The position numbers were made by a program, and so were the translations under genes. From NCBI GenBank assembly GCA_964496595.1, contig CAZCAI010000003.1, positions 24,477 to 88,476 on the forward strand: a DNA stretch of 64,000 nt, in the 5' to 3' direction. Below are positions 1-7,859 of the stretch, piece after piece. The stretch's first letter is position 1. Each line of letters starts with the position of its first letter. The stretch is from JAAAOZ01 sp964496595 (lineage in GTDB: Bacteria; Chloroflexota; Anaerolineae; B4-G1; SLSP01). Under the pieces are notes generated by a model. That model was not told where the DNA came from and did not search any database. It saw only the letters and a list, made by a program, of their open reading frames with translations.

Positions 1-1
1 C

Positions 2-1306
2 ATTATCGGCGAGCGCCGGGCCGTGGTCAGCGACATCCCCGGCACGACGCGGGATCGCATCATCGCGCCGACGGCGTGGGAAGGGCGCGAGTTTCTCGTC
101 ACAGATACCGGAGGCATCGAGATTTTGCCTCCCAGCGTGGAGGACGGGCGGCGTCCCGCCCCAGATCGGCCCCTGTTGGAGGATTCCGACCAATTCATCC
201 CGGAGATTCGCGCCCAGGCAGAGCAGGCCATCGATGCCGCCGATGTGATCCTCTTCCTCACCGATGTGATCACGGGCGTCACCGGCGCGGATCGTCAGGT
301 GGCCGATATTCTACGCCGTACAGAGAAGCCGGTGCTGGTGGTGGTCAATAAGGTGGATAGCGACAAGCGGGAATTGGCGGCGATGGAGTTCTATGAGATG
401 GGCTTACCGGAGATCATCACCATCTCGGCGCTGCACGGTGCCGGCGTGGGCGACTTGCTGGATCGCGTGGTGGAGATATTGCCCGCCCCGGAGATCAGCG
501 TGCCTTTGCCGGAGGACGCCGTCAAGATTGCGATTTTGGGCCGCCCCAACGTCGGCAAATCTTCGTTGCTCAATCAGTTGCTGGGCGAGGAGCGGGCCAT
601 CGTCAGCCCTGTCGCCGGCACCACGCGCGACGCGCTCGATACGGAGTTGAAGTGGGAAGATCACACGCTCGTCTTGATCGATACGGCGGGCATTCGGCGG
701 CGCGGTAAAATCGATCCCGGCGTGGAGAAGTACAGCGTGCTGCGCGCGGCCCGCTCCCTCCACCGCGCCGACGTGGCGCTGCTGCTGATCGACACCCACG
801 AGGGCGTTACCTCGCAGGATACCCATATCGCCGGGATGATTTCCGATGCCGGTGTAAGCACCGTCACCTTAGTCAACAAGTGGGATATTGCCACGCCCTA
901 CATGCGCGAGAATCGCTCCGATCTGGAGGAGCAGGTGCGATACAAACTCCGTTTCCTCAACTTCATCCCCGTGCTCTTTATCTCTGCGTTGACCGGCCAC
1001 CGGGTTGAGCAGGTCATCCCCGCGGCGCTGGAGGTCTACGACGCGCGCTACCATCACATCGAGCCGGAGCAGATCAATGCTCTCATCCTCGATGCTATGG
1101 CCAGACATGCCCCGCCCAGTCGCCGCGGGCGCCGTTTGCAGATTTATCGCGTCTCTCAGATTGATGTCGCCCCGCCGACCTTTATCTTTGTTGTCAACGA
1201 TCCAAAATTGATGCACTTTTCCTACAAGCGCTATCTGGAAAATCGTATCCGCGAGGCTTTCTCCTTCCCCGGTACGCCGATTCGGTTTGTCTATCGTCAG
1301 AAGTAG
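2..1306 (+). CDS. der: Ribosome biogenesis GTPase Der (EngA), 5'-truncated by window edge
   Basis: Tandem-GTPase ribosome assembly factor acting on the 50S subunit. The reading frame is open from base 2, so the true start and the first P-loop lie outside the window; the first ATG-like codon (GTG at 23) is internal. Visible in G-domain 1: GTTRD (G2), DTGGIE (G3) and NKVD (G4, about residue 116 of the fragment). G-domain 2 is complete: GRPNVGKS at about 180, GTTRD, DTAGI, NKWD at about 292 and SALTG. A C-terminal KH-like domain follows (about residues 345-434). Domain order and length match Der once about 15-20 missing N-terminal residues are allowed for. The gene ends 35 bp before a strong hairpin. 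Identity is very secure. Confidence 0.97.
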   Translation: MIGERRAVVSDIPGTTRDRIIAPTAWEGREFLVTDTGGIEILPPSVEDGRRPAPDRPLLEDSDQFIPEIRAQAEQAIDAADVILFLTDVITGVTGADRQVADILRRTEKPVLVVVNKVDSDKRELAAMEFYEMGLPEIITISALHGAGVGDLLDRVVEILPAPEISVPLPEDAVKIAILGRPNVGKSSLLNQLLGEERAIVSPVAGTTRDALDTELKWEDHTLVLIDTAGIRRRGKIDPGVEKYSVLRAARSLHRADVALLLIDTHEGVTSQDTHIAGMISDAGVSTVTLVNKWDIATPYMRENRSDLEEQVRYKLRFLNFIPVLFISALTGHRVEQVIPAALEVYDARYHHIEPEQINALILDAMARHAPPSRRGRRLQIYRVSQIDVAPPTFIFVVNDPKLMHFSYKRYLENRIREAFSFPGTPIRFVYRQK

Positions 1307-1341
1307 CGCGATAGCGTGGGGTGGAGATAGTTTCGCCCATC

Positions 1342-1378
1342 ACAAAGGCCACGTCATCTCGTGTGACGTGGCCTTTGT
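1342..1378 (+). terminator. Terminator hairpin after der
   Basis: A 15-bp perfect stem (1342-1356 with 1364-1378) and a 7-nt loop, 35 bp past the der stop. The arms end in AAAGG/CCTTTGT, so it can work in either direction. A near copy lies at 2432-2471. Confidence 0.75.
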
Positions 1379-1521
1379 CTGTTGACTTCAACTGACGACG
1401 TTCCTCTATTCGGATCGCACGGCGTTTTGAGAAAATCGCGCCCCACATCGAGGGTGAACGTGTGAGCCGATTGGCGTAGGGCCAGCCTTATGCCGCCTCA
1501 CACTTCTATCGCCGCCGAACC

Positions 1522-1550
1522 TTGACACAGCTCTGCATCACCGCTACAAT
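1522..1550 (+). promoter_or_regulatory. Sigma70-type promoter of the Phd/PIN module
   Basis: TTGACA at 1522-1527 and TACAAT at 1545-1550 with a 17-bp spacer, about 40 bp upstream of the antitoxin start. Seen directly; activity is inferred. Confidence 0.7.
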
Positions 1551-1592
1551 GATGACAAATCGCACCATAAATAGTACCAAAGGATGTACAAA

Positions 1593-1925
1593 ATGAGCAC
1601 CAAAATCATGCCGATCAGTGAGTTGCGGCGTAAGACGAGCGAGGTTCTTGACGAGTTGCGTGACAAGGATAAGGAAAATGAAGTTTACGTCACGCGCTAT
1701 GGCCATCCCGTGGCGGTGTTGGTGAACTACGAGCACTATGAACAACTCAAGGAATGTTCTGATCACGGGGAGCTTGAGACCACGTCCAACGAGAAGCCGG
1801 TATATCCTACGGTCGCCACACCACTTTTCAGCCTGCAAGCCTTATCGGGTCTATTGAAAGACGGCTACGAAGGCGATGCGCTGGCTGATACCGAAGCACT
1901 CTACGATGGCGTTGAGGGCGATTGA
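1593..1925 (+). CDS. Type II antitoxin, Phd/YefM family
   Basis: Likely DNA-binding antitoxin that neutralises the PIN-domain protein encoded just downstream and represses its own promoter. The N-terminus (MPISELRRKTSEVLDELR) followed by an RYGHPVAVLVNYEHYEQL strand-helix segment is the standard Phd/YefM fold. The C-terminal half (about 50 residues) is poorly conserved and should be the toxin-wrapping tail. ATG 1593 is chosen over ATG 1584 because AGGA at 1581-1584 sits at normal spacing from it. The stop is 2 bp before the toxin ATG, indicating translational coupling. Family call is firm; partner specificity is inferred. Confidence 0.85.
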   Translation: MSTKIMPISELRRKTSEVLDELRDKDKENEVYVTRYGHPVAVLVNYEHYEQLKECSDHGELETTSNEKPVYPTVATPLFSLQALSGLLKDGYEGDALADTEALYDGVEGD

Positions 1926-1927
1926 CG

Positions 1928-2383
1928 ATGCGGATCGCCATAGATGCCTGTGTGCTGGTCGCGCTCATCAATCCCCGCGATCTTTGGCATGTGCAAGCGA
2001 ATAAACTGCTCGACGCCCTCGGCGCTGCCGATTTTACACCGATGAACTTCGATTGCGCCGTCACCGAAGCTGCCAGTGTGCTGGTGCGCCGTCTGCACGA
2101 AAAAGGTCATAGCGACGAGGCCGCTCGGATGTTGGAGCAGTTGAACGCCCACATTCCTCCGAGTCGAATCATTTGGATTCTCCCCGATGTTCCCCGTCTG
2201 TACCAGGATGCGCTGGATTTGATGCGCGATTCGTGTGGCGAACTCAACTTCAACGACGCGCTCATTGCGCTGGCGTGTCGCGAACGCGAAATCCCGGCCA
2301 TTGCCAGCTTCGACGCCGACTTCGATCAGGTACCCTGGCTCAAGCGGATCGCGACGCCGGAGGATGTGTTCAGCGCAGAATGA
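1928..2383 (+). CDS. PIN-domain toxin (VapC-like ribonuclease)
   Basis: Predicted Mg-dependent RNase toxin of the pair. Acidic residues of a PIN active site are visible: D6 in IAIDAC, E47 in VTEAAS, the Asp of FNDALI (about 110) and the Asp cluster SFDADFD near the C-terminus. Length (151 aa) is typical. ATG 1928 follows the antitoxin stop (1923-1925) by 2 bp; a TTG at 1922 would overlap the stop and is less likely. The module is closed by a hairpin at 2432-2471. The RNA target cannot be read from sequence. Confidence 0.85.
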   Translation: MRIAIDACVLVALINPRDLWHVQANKLLDALGAADFTPMNFDCAVTEAASVLVRRLHEKGHSDEAARMLEQLNAHIPPSRIIWILPDVPRLYQDALDLMRDSCGELNFNDALIALACREREIPAIASFDADFDQVPWLKRIATPEDVFSAE

Positions 2384-2431
2384 CATTTCAACTAATTGGA
2401 ATGTAGCACCAAGCGAAAGCATGCTGCAAAT

Positions 2432-2471
2432 TACAAAGGCCACATCACCTAAACGTGACGTGGCCTTTGTA
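2432..2471. terminator. Terminator hairpin after the PIN gene
   Basis: Stem 2432-2447 with 2456-2471, one mismatch, 8-nt loop. The arms are nearly identical to the hairpin at 1342-1378. It lies between the + strand PIN gene and the convergent minus-strand DUF952 gene, so it may serve both. Confidence 0.7.
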
Positions 2472-2490
2472 GGTACTTGGCTATTCGTCT

Positions 2491-2832
2491 CTACATCTCA
2501 TCCGGCAAAACGAAGCGCCCCTCCGCGTGGGGCGGGAAGTCGAATACCTGCGTGATCGCGTCCAATTCGAGCGGGCCGTAGATGTGCGGGAACGCTTGCC
2601 CGCTATCGTAACAATCCTCGTAGCGGATTTCAGCCCTGACGCGCGCCTCATCAATGCTCAGCAGCGCCAGCCCCGTCTGCCCGCGAAAGTTCGCGTCGGC
2701 CACTGCGATCACCTGATCACGCCGGGAGCAGTGGATGAAGCCCTCGCTCTCCAGGCTCGCGGTGCGATAGACGCCCACGCGCTGCGCCGCCTCCCAATCC
2801 GCCCGCGCTGTGATGTGATAAATCGTCGTCAT
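2491..2832 (-). CDS. DUF952 family protein
   Basis: Small cytoplasmic protein (113 aa) of the DUF952 family, function unknown. Diagnostic segments are the start IYHITARADWEAA, the EGFIHCS motif around residue 31, and FPHIYGPLELDAI near the C-terminus. Length matches the family. Its ATG overlaps the stop of the upstream membrane-protein gene by 4 bp (ATGA at 2829-2832), so the two are translationally coupled and probably work together or at least share expression. The family call is confident; there is no basis for a reaction. Confidence 0.85.
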   Translation of the reverse strand: MTTIYHITARADWEAAQRVGVYRTASLESEGFIHCSRRDQVIAVADANFRGQTGLALLSIDEARVRAEIRYEDCYDSGQAFPHIYGPLELDAITQVFDFPPHAEGRFVLPDEM

Positions 2833-3794
2833 TCGGCATCTCTTTTAAGGTATGTCATATAACCGTGCGTGGCTAATCCCGCGCCTAACGCGAGCGTGCC
2901 GAGCTTCCCGCCGGCGCCGCCGAGCATAGGCATACTGTAAACGAAGGCGATCCCGGTGAAAAGGCCCACGATCAACATCGGCCACAGTTTGGGAAAGCGC
3001 GAGGCGGCCGACATCCCCGCAAAGGAAGCGCAGATCACCACCACAGCGAGCATGCTCCCCACGGCATCGGGATAGAGGCGGGGAAGGAGCAACCCCCCGA
3101 TCAAGCCCACCGCGCCGGAGGCCATCACGGCCCCGTGTCCCCGGTTGATGCTAAGCCATCGCGTGATGACGGCCGCCAGGATGGCATAGAGGATGATCTG
3201 CCCCGCAATGCGCCAGGCAGGAACCGGCGCGATCACAAACTCGCGTCCCAGGCACATGCCGGTGATGAGACAGCCGGCGAAGGCGATGGTGCCGAGTTTG
3301 CCGCCGAAGCCATCGTAGACGCCGGTGGTGATGACGTAAATCGCGCTGGCGACCAGGCCCGCGATGGCTAACTCCGTGTGGTTGACGAGGTATTGGGCGG
3401 AGGTCATGCCCACAAAGGAGCCGCAGTAAAGGGGAACGCCATAAGCCGGCGCGGCCAGCGCGCCGATAACGCCCACCAGGCCGGAGGCCGTCACAGCGCC
3501 CAACCCTACATCGATATTGAGGATGTAGGTACTCACGGCCCCCAAGAACACCGCGCCGAAATTGAGCACACTCGTTTGAGAGAGGATCGGGGCGGGATCG
3601 ACGGCGGGCAAGCGGCGGTATTCCAAAGCGATTTGGTACAGCAACCCCACCATAATCACCATAAAGACCACGCCGCCCATAACCGCGTGAACGTCCCAAG
3701 CTACATAGAGGGACGATCCAAAGAGAAGCAACACAAACACACTGAGCACGATATAACCGATAAGGGGTACAATCTGGATAGAACGATGTCGCAT
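2829..3794 (-). CDS. Polytopic membrane protein, unknown
   Basis: A 321-aa integral membrane protein with about nine to ten hydrophobic helices spread over the whole length; a short positively charged N-terminus (MRHRSIQ) precedes the first helix. Several helices are rich in Gly/Ala (for example GAVGLIGGLLLPRL and GGAGGKLGTLALGAGLATHGY) and a GxFGGKLGTI-like segment occurs twice (about residues 163-172 and 293-300), suggesting an internal duplication. No family was recognised. It ends in an ATGA overlap with the DUF952 gene. Transport or a structural membrane role are both possible. Confidence 0.7.
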   Translation of the reverse strand: MRHRSIQIVPLIGYIVLSVFVLLLFGSSLYVAWDVHAVMGGVVFMVIMVGLLYQIALEYRRLPAVDPAPILSQTSVLNFGAVFLGAVSTYILNIDVGLGAVTASGLVGVIGALAAPAYGVPLYCGSFVGMTSAQYLVNHTELAIAGLVASAIYVITTGVYDGFGGKLGTIAFAGCLITGMCLGREFVIAPVPAWRIAGQIILYAILAAVITRWLSINRGHGAVMASGAVGLIGGLLLPRLYPDAVGSMLAVVVICASFAGMSAASRFPKLWPMLIVGLFTGIAFVYSMPMLGGAGGKLGTLALGAGLATHGYMTYLKRDAE

Positions 3795-3864
3795 AGAAAT
3801 CTCCTGGCGTATGGGATTCGATTTTCAAAGATTTAGACAACTCAAGGTGTGATTGGCAATGTAT

Positions 3865-4428
3865 TTAGATAACTGACGCCTCAATGAACTGTGGCGGCAT
3901 TTGTTCGACCAGATAGATCTCCTCCACGGGATGATAGAACGCGATGCCCGCCGCGTGCGCCGCCGCCGCTGCGATGTGCAGCAGCACGGGATCGCGCGCG
4001 TGGCGACGCCCGATGCCCAGCGCCCCCTCCGGCGTGCTCGCCAGGTGGACGTACTGCCGTTGCATCGATTGCAGCCCCTCGCGCTGGATCGCTTCCAGCT
4101 TGTCGGGCGCCGTGCCGTGATAGAGCCGTTCCGGCGGCGTGACCGGCTCGTAGGTGGGGTGGAGGGCCGTGTGGCCGTACAGCGCGCGGATGTGCCCCCC
4201 GACCAGCTCGAAGCGCTTGCGCTGCCCCGGCGCATCCACGACGGCCTGCACATCATCGCGGGCGGCCCAGCGGAAATTCGGCAGCCCGTTGAGGATGCGC
4301 AGCACCTCATCCAACTCCGCGTAACCCGCCGCGTCCATCTCGATGGGGAAGCGCGCCGGTCGATGGCGCAACAGCAACGACAGGAACTTGCTCAACTTGC
4401 GCAGCTTGTACTTTCGGCGTCGGTCAGC
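3865..4428 (-). CDS. kptA: RNA 2'-phosphotransferase (Tpt1/KptA)
   Basis: Transfers an internal 2'-phosphate from RNA to NAD, giving ADP-ribose 1'',2''-cyclic phosphate. Family marks in order: KLRKLSKFLSLLLRHRP near the N-terminus, a winged-helix-like segment with DEVLRIL, RALYGHT in the middle, LYHGTAPDKLEAIQREGL, and QYVHLASTPEGALGIG near the C-terminus. About 187 aa, the usual size. ATG 4428 (MADRRRKY) is preferred; upstream ATGs at 4434 and 4440 are possible. It follows the TtcA-like gene by about 30 bp, forming a small tRNA-processing pair. Bacterial KptA has no certain natural substrate, so its physiological role is open. Confidence 0.92.
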   Translation of the reverse strand, partial: ADRRRKYKLRKLSKFLSLLLRHRPARFPIEMDAAGYAELDEVLRILNGLPNFRWAARDDVQAVVDAPGQRKRFELVGGHIRALYGHTALHPTYEPVTPPERLYHGTAPDKLEAIQREGLQSMQRQYVHLASTPEGALGIGRRHARDPVLLHIAAAAAHAAGIAFYHPVEEIYLVEQMPPQFIEASVI

Positions 4429-4459
4429 CATCAACATCATCCTCCATCACGTAGGCGGG

Positions 4460-5191
4460 TTATGCGCTCATTCGCTCATCCGCCGATTCGCTCATTCGCC
4501 ACAAATTCGCCCGCATCTGCTCGCGCTCCTGATCGGGGAAGCTCGCCAGGAAGCGCTCGATCTTATCGCGCCGCGTCTCGCCTTCATGCGGGCAGACTTG
4601 ATCCTGATCCGGCGGGAGCGTCCAGCCGGCGGCGCGGGCATAGCGCGCGATTTCCTTCTGCGGGACGTAGATGAGCGGGCGGATGACCTCGAAGCGCCCA
4701 TCGAAGAAAGCTCGGCGCGGGGATAACCGCTCCAGTTGCCCCTTATAGAGCAGGCTCATCACCGTGGTGACGGCGGCGTCATCGGCGTGGTGGCCGAAGG
4801 CGACCTTGTTGCATCCGTGGCGGGTGGCGGCGAAGAAGAGCGCCTTACGCCGCAGCCACGCGCAGCGAAAGCAACTCAGTGGCAGCTTCTCTTCGGGCGG
4901 CGCCTCCAACGGCGCGATCTCATACTCGACGCCCAACGCGCGAAACCACGGCGTCAGCGCCGGCGCCAGATCGGGCAGGCCCACGTCAGCGCCGTCGATG
5001 TGGAGGGCCACCACCTCATAATCGCCGGGAATGTCCACGCTGCGCACCAGCAGATCCAGCAGCGCGCGGCTATCTTTCCCGCCGGAGACGCCCACGGCCA
5101 CGCGATCCCCATCCGCAATAAGGCCAAACTCGCGCACGGCGCGGTTCACCGGCTTGAGTAGATAGGTCGCAATCTTATCAGGGTGAGTCAT
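4460..5191 (-). CDS. ttcA: TtcA-like tRNA thiolation protein (PP-loop ATPase)
   Basis: Adenylates tRNA and directs sulfur insertion, as in 2-thiocytidine formation at tRNA C32. The PP-loop SGGKDS is at residues 36-41. The three Cys expected to hold the [4Fe-4S] cluster are C107 and C110 (CFRC) and C200 (QVCPHEG). AFGHHADD (131-138) is the second nucleotide-site motif. At 243 aa it is slightly shorter than E. coli TtcA. It is first in a two-gene unit with kptA. TtcA is the best call; another TtcA/TtuA-superfamily thiolase acting on a different base cannot be excluded without alignment. Confidence 0.85.
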   Translation of the reverse strand: MTHPDKIATYLLKPVNRAVREFGLIADGDRVAVGVSGGKDSRALLDLLVRSVDIPGDYEVVALHIDGADVGLPDLAPALTPWFRALGVEYEIAPLEAPPEEKLPLSCFRCAWLRRKALFFAATRHGCNKVAFGHHADDAAVTTVMSLLYKGQLERLSPRRAFFDGRFEVIRPLIYVPQKEIARYARAAGWTLPPDQDQVCPHEGETRRDKIERFLASFPDQEREQMRANLWRMSESADERMSA

Positions 5192-5199
5192 TATTTCTG

Positions 5200-5318
5200 G
5201 GAATTAAGAATTGCGAATTGCGAATTAAGAATATGGGACTTGAAAAATTGTGTCAAATTCTCCATTCGCAGTTCATCATTCATAATTCGCAATTTTTTTG
5301 TCAATTCTCCATTCTTTT
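5200..5318. repeat. Heptanucleotide repeat array, GAATTNN type, inverted halves
   Basis: From 5200 to about 5232 units of the form GAATTNN repeat with a 7-bp period; from about 5255 to 5318 the complementary form AATTCNN repeats, so the array can fold into an imperfect hairpin between the ttcA-like and rmlB genes. Confidence 0.75.
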
Positions 5319-6326
5319 CCCATACTGCTGCTGATAATAAGCCTGGTACAAATTCCCACTCTTGATCGGCCGCCACCACTCTTCGGTCTTGGCGTACCAG
5401 CGCACCGTCTTGGCTACCGCCTCGGCGCAGGAGTGGCGGCTCTCCCAGCCCAACGCCTGGAGCTTGCTCACGTCAAGCGCGTAGCGGCGGTCGTGGCCGG
5501 CGCGATCCTCCACGTGCTTGATGAGGCTCCGAGGCTTGCCCAGCGTCTCCAAGACGATCTCCGTCATCGCCAGATTGGTGAGCTCCTCGCCGGTGCCGAC
5601 GTTGTAGATCTCGCCCAACTCGCCCTTGTGCAGCACCACATCGATGCCCTCGCAGTGATCGATGACATATTGATAATCGCGCATCTGCATGCCGTCGCCG
5701 TAGACGGGCAGCGGCTGATCATCGATGGCGTTGGTAGCGAAGAGCGGCACGACCTTCTCCGGGTACTGATACGGCCCCACGTTGTTCGATCCCCGCGTGA
5801 TGGTCACGGGCAACTGCCACGATTCGAAATAGGCCAGTGTCATCAAATCGCCGCTGGCTTTGCTGGCGGAGTAAGGGCTGCGCGGCTCCAGGTGATCCCG
5901 CTCCGTCGAGCGCCCCGTCAGCACCTGGCCGTAAACCTCATCGGTGCTGATCTGATGGTAACGCTCCAGTCCCAGCACCTTGGCCGTCTCTAAGAGCACG
6001 AAGGTGCCGTAGACATCGGTCTGGATGAAGGATCCCGGTTCCATCAGCGAGCGATCGACGTGCGTCTCTGCCGCAAAATTGACGATGGTGTCCACATCGT
6101 AGGCTTGCAGCGTCTCCTCCACCCTGGTCGGATTGCAAATATCGCCCTTGACGAAAGCGTAGCGGTCACCGAAGCGCTCCGCCACATCCTCCAAATTCTC
6201 CACGCGCCCGGCGTAGGTGAGCTTATCGTAGACCACGATGAAATACTCCGGGTACTTCTCCAGCATATAGCGCACAAAATTGGAGCCGATAAACCCGGCC
6301 CCGCCCGTCACCATCAACCTCTGCAT
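5301..6326 (-). CDS. rmlB: dTDP-glucose 4,6-dehydratase
   Basis: NAD-dependent short-chain dehydrogenase/reductase that converts dTDP-glucose to dTDP-4-keto-6-deoxyglucose, the entry to dTDP-rhamnose and other deoxysugars for surface polysaccharides. Rossmann motif TGGAGFIGSNFVRYML at residues 7-22; the catalytic Thr-Asp-Glu triplet STDEVYG at about 127-133; YSASKASGD (catalytic Tyr/Lys) at about 152; DYQYVIDHCEG near 212. Length 341 aa is normal. No other rml genes are adjacent, so the pathway must be completed elsewhere. Its 3' end (ENGELTK-side tail) runs into the heptamer array, which supplies the last codons and stop. Confidence 0.95.
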   Translation of the reverse strand: MQRLMVTGGAGFIGSNFVRYMLEKYPEYFIVVYDKLTYAGRVENLEDVAERFGDRYAFVKGDICNPTRVEETLQAYDVDTIVNFAAETHVDRSLMEPGSFIQTDVYGTFVLLETAKVLGLERYHQISTDEVYGQVLTGRSTERDHLEPRSPYSASKASGDLMTLAYFESWQLPVTITRGSNNVGPYQYPEKVVPLFATNAIDDQPLPVYGDGMQMRDYQYVIDHCEGIDVVLHKGELGEIYNVGTGEELTNLAMTEIVLETLGKPRSLIKHVEDRAGHDRRYALDVSKLQALGWESRHSCAEAVAKTVRWYAKTEEWWRPIKSGNLYQAYYQQQYGKRMEN

Positions 6327-6501
6327 ACCAGCCTCCTTAAAATAGTAAGATAATCAAATAAACTTTAATTAAATTTGGGGGATATGAAAGCCATTCTACC
6401 ACAAGGCCCACGTGGCCCCAATGCCCGGCCCGACGCAGTTGTAACACTCCAGGGAATCAGAATTGAGGGGGATCATCCACATGCAAGGGATTGCGCAACC
6501 G

Positions 6502-7278
6502 TCAGCGGTACTCGACCTGGACGCCTTTGAGCCAGGCGAGCAGCTTTTCGACGAGGAAAATCAGCGCGAAGAATGGCATATCGATCAACAATGTGCTGCC
6601 GCCCAGCAGGACGAGCCAACGCACGGAGATCGTCAGGGCGCGGGTGAAGCCGTTGAGGAGCATCATCCCGCCACCGATGAAGGCCACGACCATCGCCAGC
6701 ACGAAGAGGCTGCTGAGCAGGAAGGGCCACGCATGCACGTCGGAGCGGCTGGGCAGCATCGTGTTGCCGATGGCGAAGATGAGATAGGCCCAGATCCACG
6801 CATCGGGCGCGTGGAGGGCGGCGGTGAGCGCGCGCACGGCGGCCGGCCAGTTGCTGGCGCTGAGCGCGGCGAGCATATCGGGCGTGCCGAAGACAAAGTG
6901 CCCGATCGCGATCACGGTCAGGCCGCCGAAGACGAGCGGCGCCGCGCCGATGAGGCTCGCGCGCACAAAATCGGTCTCCCGCACGGGGACGAAGCCCAGT
7001 TGGATGCGCTTGCCTACGCGATGCGGCAACACATTGATCCGCCCGATCTCGACGCCCAAGATGCGGGCGACGACGGCGTGGCTCAACTCGTGCAGCGCCA
7101 CGCCCGGAAAGAGCAGAATCGCGTAGAGCCACAGGGCCAGCTCCTCGTCGTTGGTGAGCAGCAACATCACGCCCTGGAGATGGCGATGCAGCCATTGATC
7201 GGCCAGCAGCAACAGCCCTCCGACGACGAGCAGTTCTATCAACATCCGTAACATCGGGTCGATGGCATTCATTATCAC
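6502..7278 (-). CDS. M50-like integral membrane metalloprotease
   Basis: Predicted intramembrane site-2-type protease. An HELSH zinc motif lies at about residue 63 inside a hydrophobic segment (LLFPGVALHELSHAVVARILGV), the hallmark of M50 proteins. Four to six hydrophobic helices follow. I do not see the second motif (NPxPxLDG-like) of canonical RseP-type enzymes, so this may be a divergent or minimal member. The start (MIMNAIDP or the next ATG, MNAIDP) lies inside the 55-bp sequence duplicated on both sides of the N run, so the upstream region is uncertain. No substrate is suggested by context. Confidence 0.7.
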   Translation of the reverse strand: MIMNAIDPMLRMLIELLVVGGLLLLADQWLHRHLQGVMLLLTNDEELALWLYAILLFPGVALHELSHAVVARILGVEIGRINVLPHRVGKRIQLGFVPVRETDFVRASLIGAAPLVFGGLTVIAIGHFVFGTPDMLAALSASNWPAAVRALTAALHAPDAWIWAYLIFAIGNTMLPSRSDVHAWPFLLSSLFVLAMVVAFIGGGMMLLNGFTRALTISVRWLVLLGGSTLLIDMPFFALIFLVEKLLAWLKGVQVEYR

Positions 7279-7465
7279 AAATCATATCACAAATTATCCC
7301 AAATTTCCAGNNNNNNNNNNNNNNNNNNNNNNNNNNNNNNNNNNNNNNNNNNNNNNNNNNNNNNNNNNNNNNNNNNNNNNNNNNNNNNNNNNNNNNNNNN
7401 NNNNNNNNNNGGGTCGATGGCATTCATTATCACAAATCATATCACAAATTATCCCAAATTTCCAG
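7256..7465. other. 100-N assembly gap with identical 55-bp flanks
   Basis: Bases 7311-7410 are N. The 55 bases before the gap (7256-7310) and after it (7411-7465) are identical in the same orientation, ending in CCAAATTTCCAG. This is what a scaffolder leaves when two contigs that overlap by one k-mer are joined with a fixed-size gap. Confidence 0.95.
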
Positions 7466-7482
7466 AAGAATCTAAAATCCAG

Positions 7483-7629
7483 TAGGGTTTTCCCATTTTG
7501 CAATTATACCCTATTAACTCCAAGCAGATTGCTAAATCTGCGCCTCTGGGGCATATTTTAAACGTGTTTTTAGCTTGCGCAAGCAAAACGGGGATCTAGC
7601 GATCCCTTTGAGCGAGAATGAGAAAGTCC
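7483..7629 (+). repeat. Dispersed non-coding repeat element, copy A
   Basis: About 147 bp that recur in reverse orientation at 53791-53938 with roughly 80% identity by eye. It holds short palindromes (AGATTGCTAAATCT and GGGATCTAGCGATCCC) and the shared core GCGCCTCTGGGGCATATTTT. No ORF. Together with the gap and a heptamer array it fills the space between the M50-like gene and scpA; nothing else was seen in 7630-7750. Confidence 0.85.
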
Positions 7630-7750
7630 TGAAAATCAGCGTATTGTGGCTGGGTTGCTATCGCTGCACTCTTGCGGGTATTTCATCAAGCGTATTGCGT
7701 GACTATGTTGTGTATACTTTGCTCACTTACCAATAGAATCTCGCGACTAA

Positions 7751-7785
7751 TTCATTACGGAATACGAAGTACGCAATACGTTCCC
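7751..7785 (+). repeat. Heptanucleotide repeat, NNAATAC type
   Basis: Four to five units with a 7-bp period (TCATTAC, GGAATAC, GAAGTAC, GCAATAC) upstream of scpA. Confidence 0.6.
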
Positions 7786-7859
7786 TGTTCCATCGCGAGA
7801 GTCGGCTCAAACATAACCCCGGGTTGTCATTTCCACGTCTTAGGTTATCCTTCTTTGAG

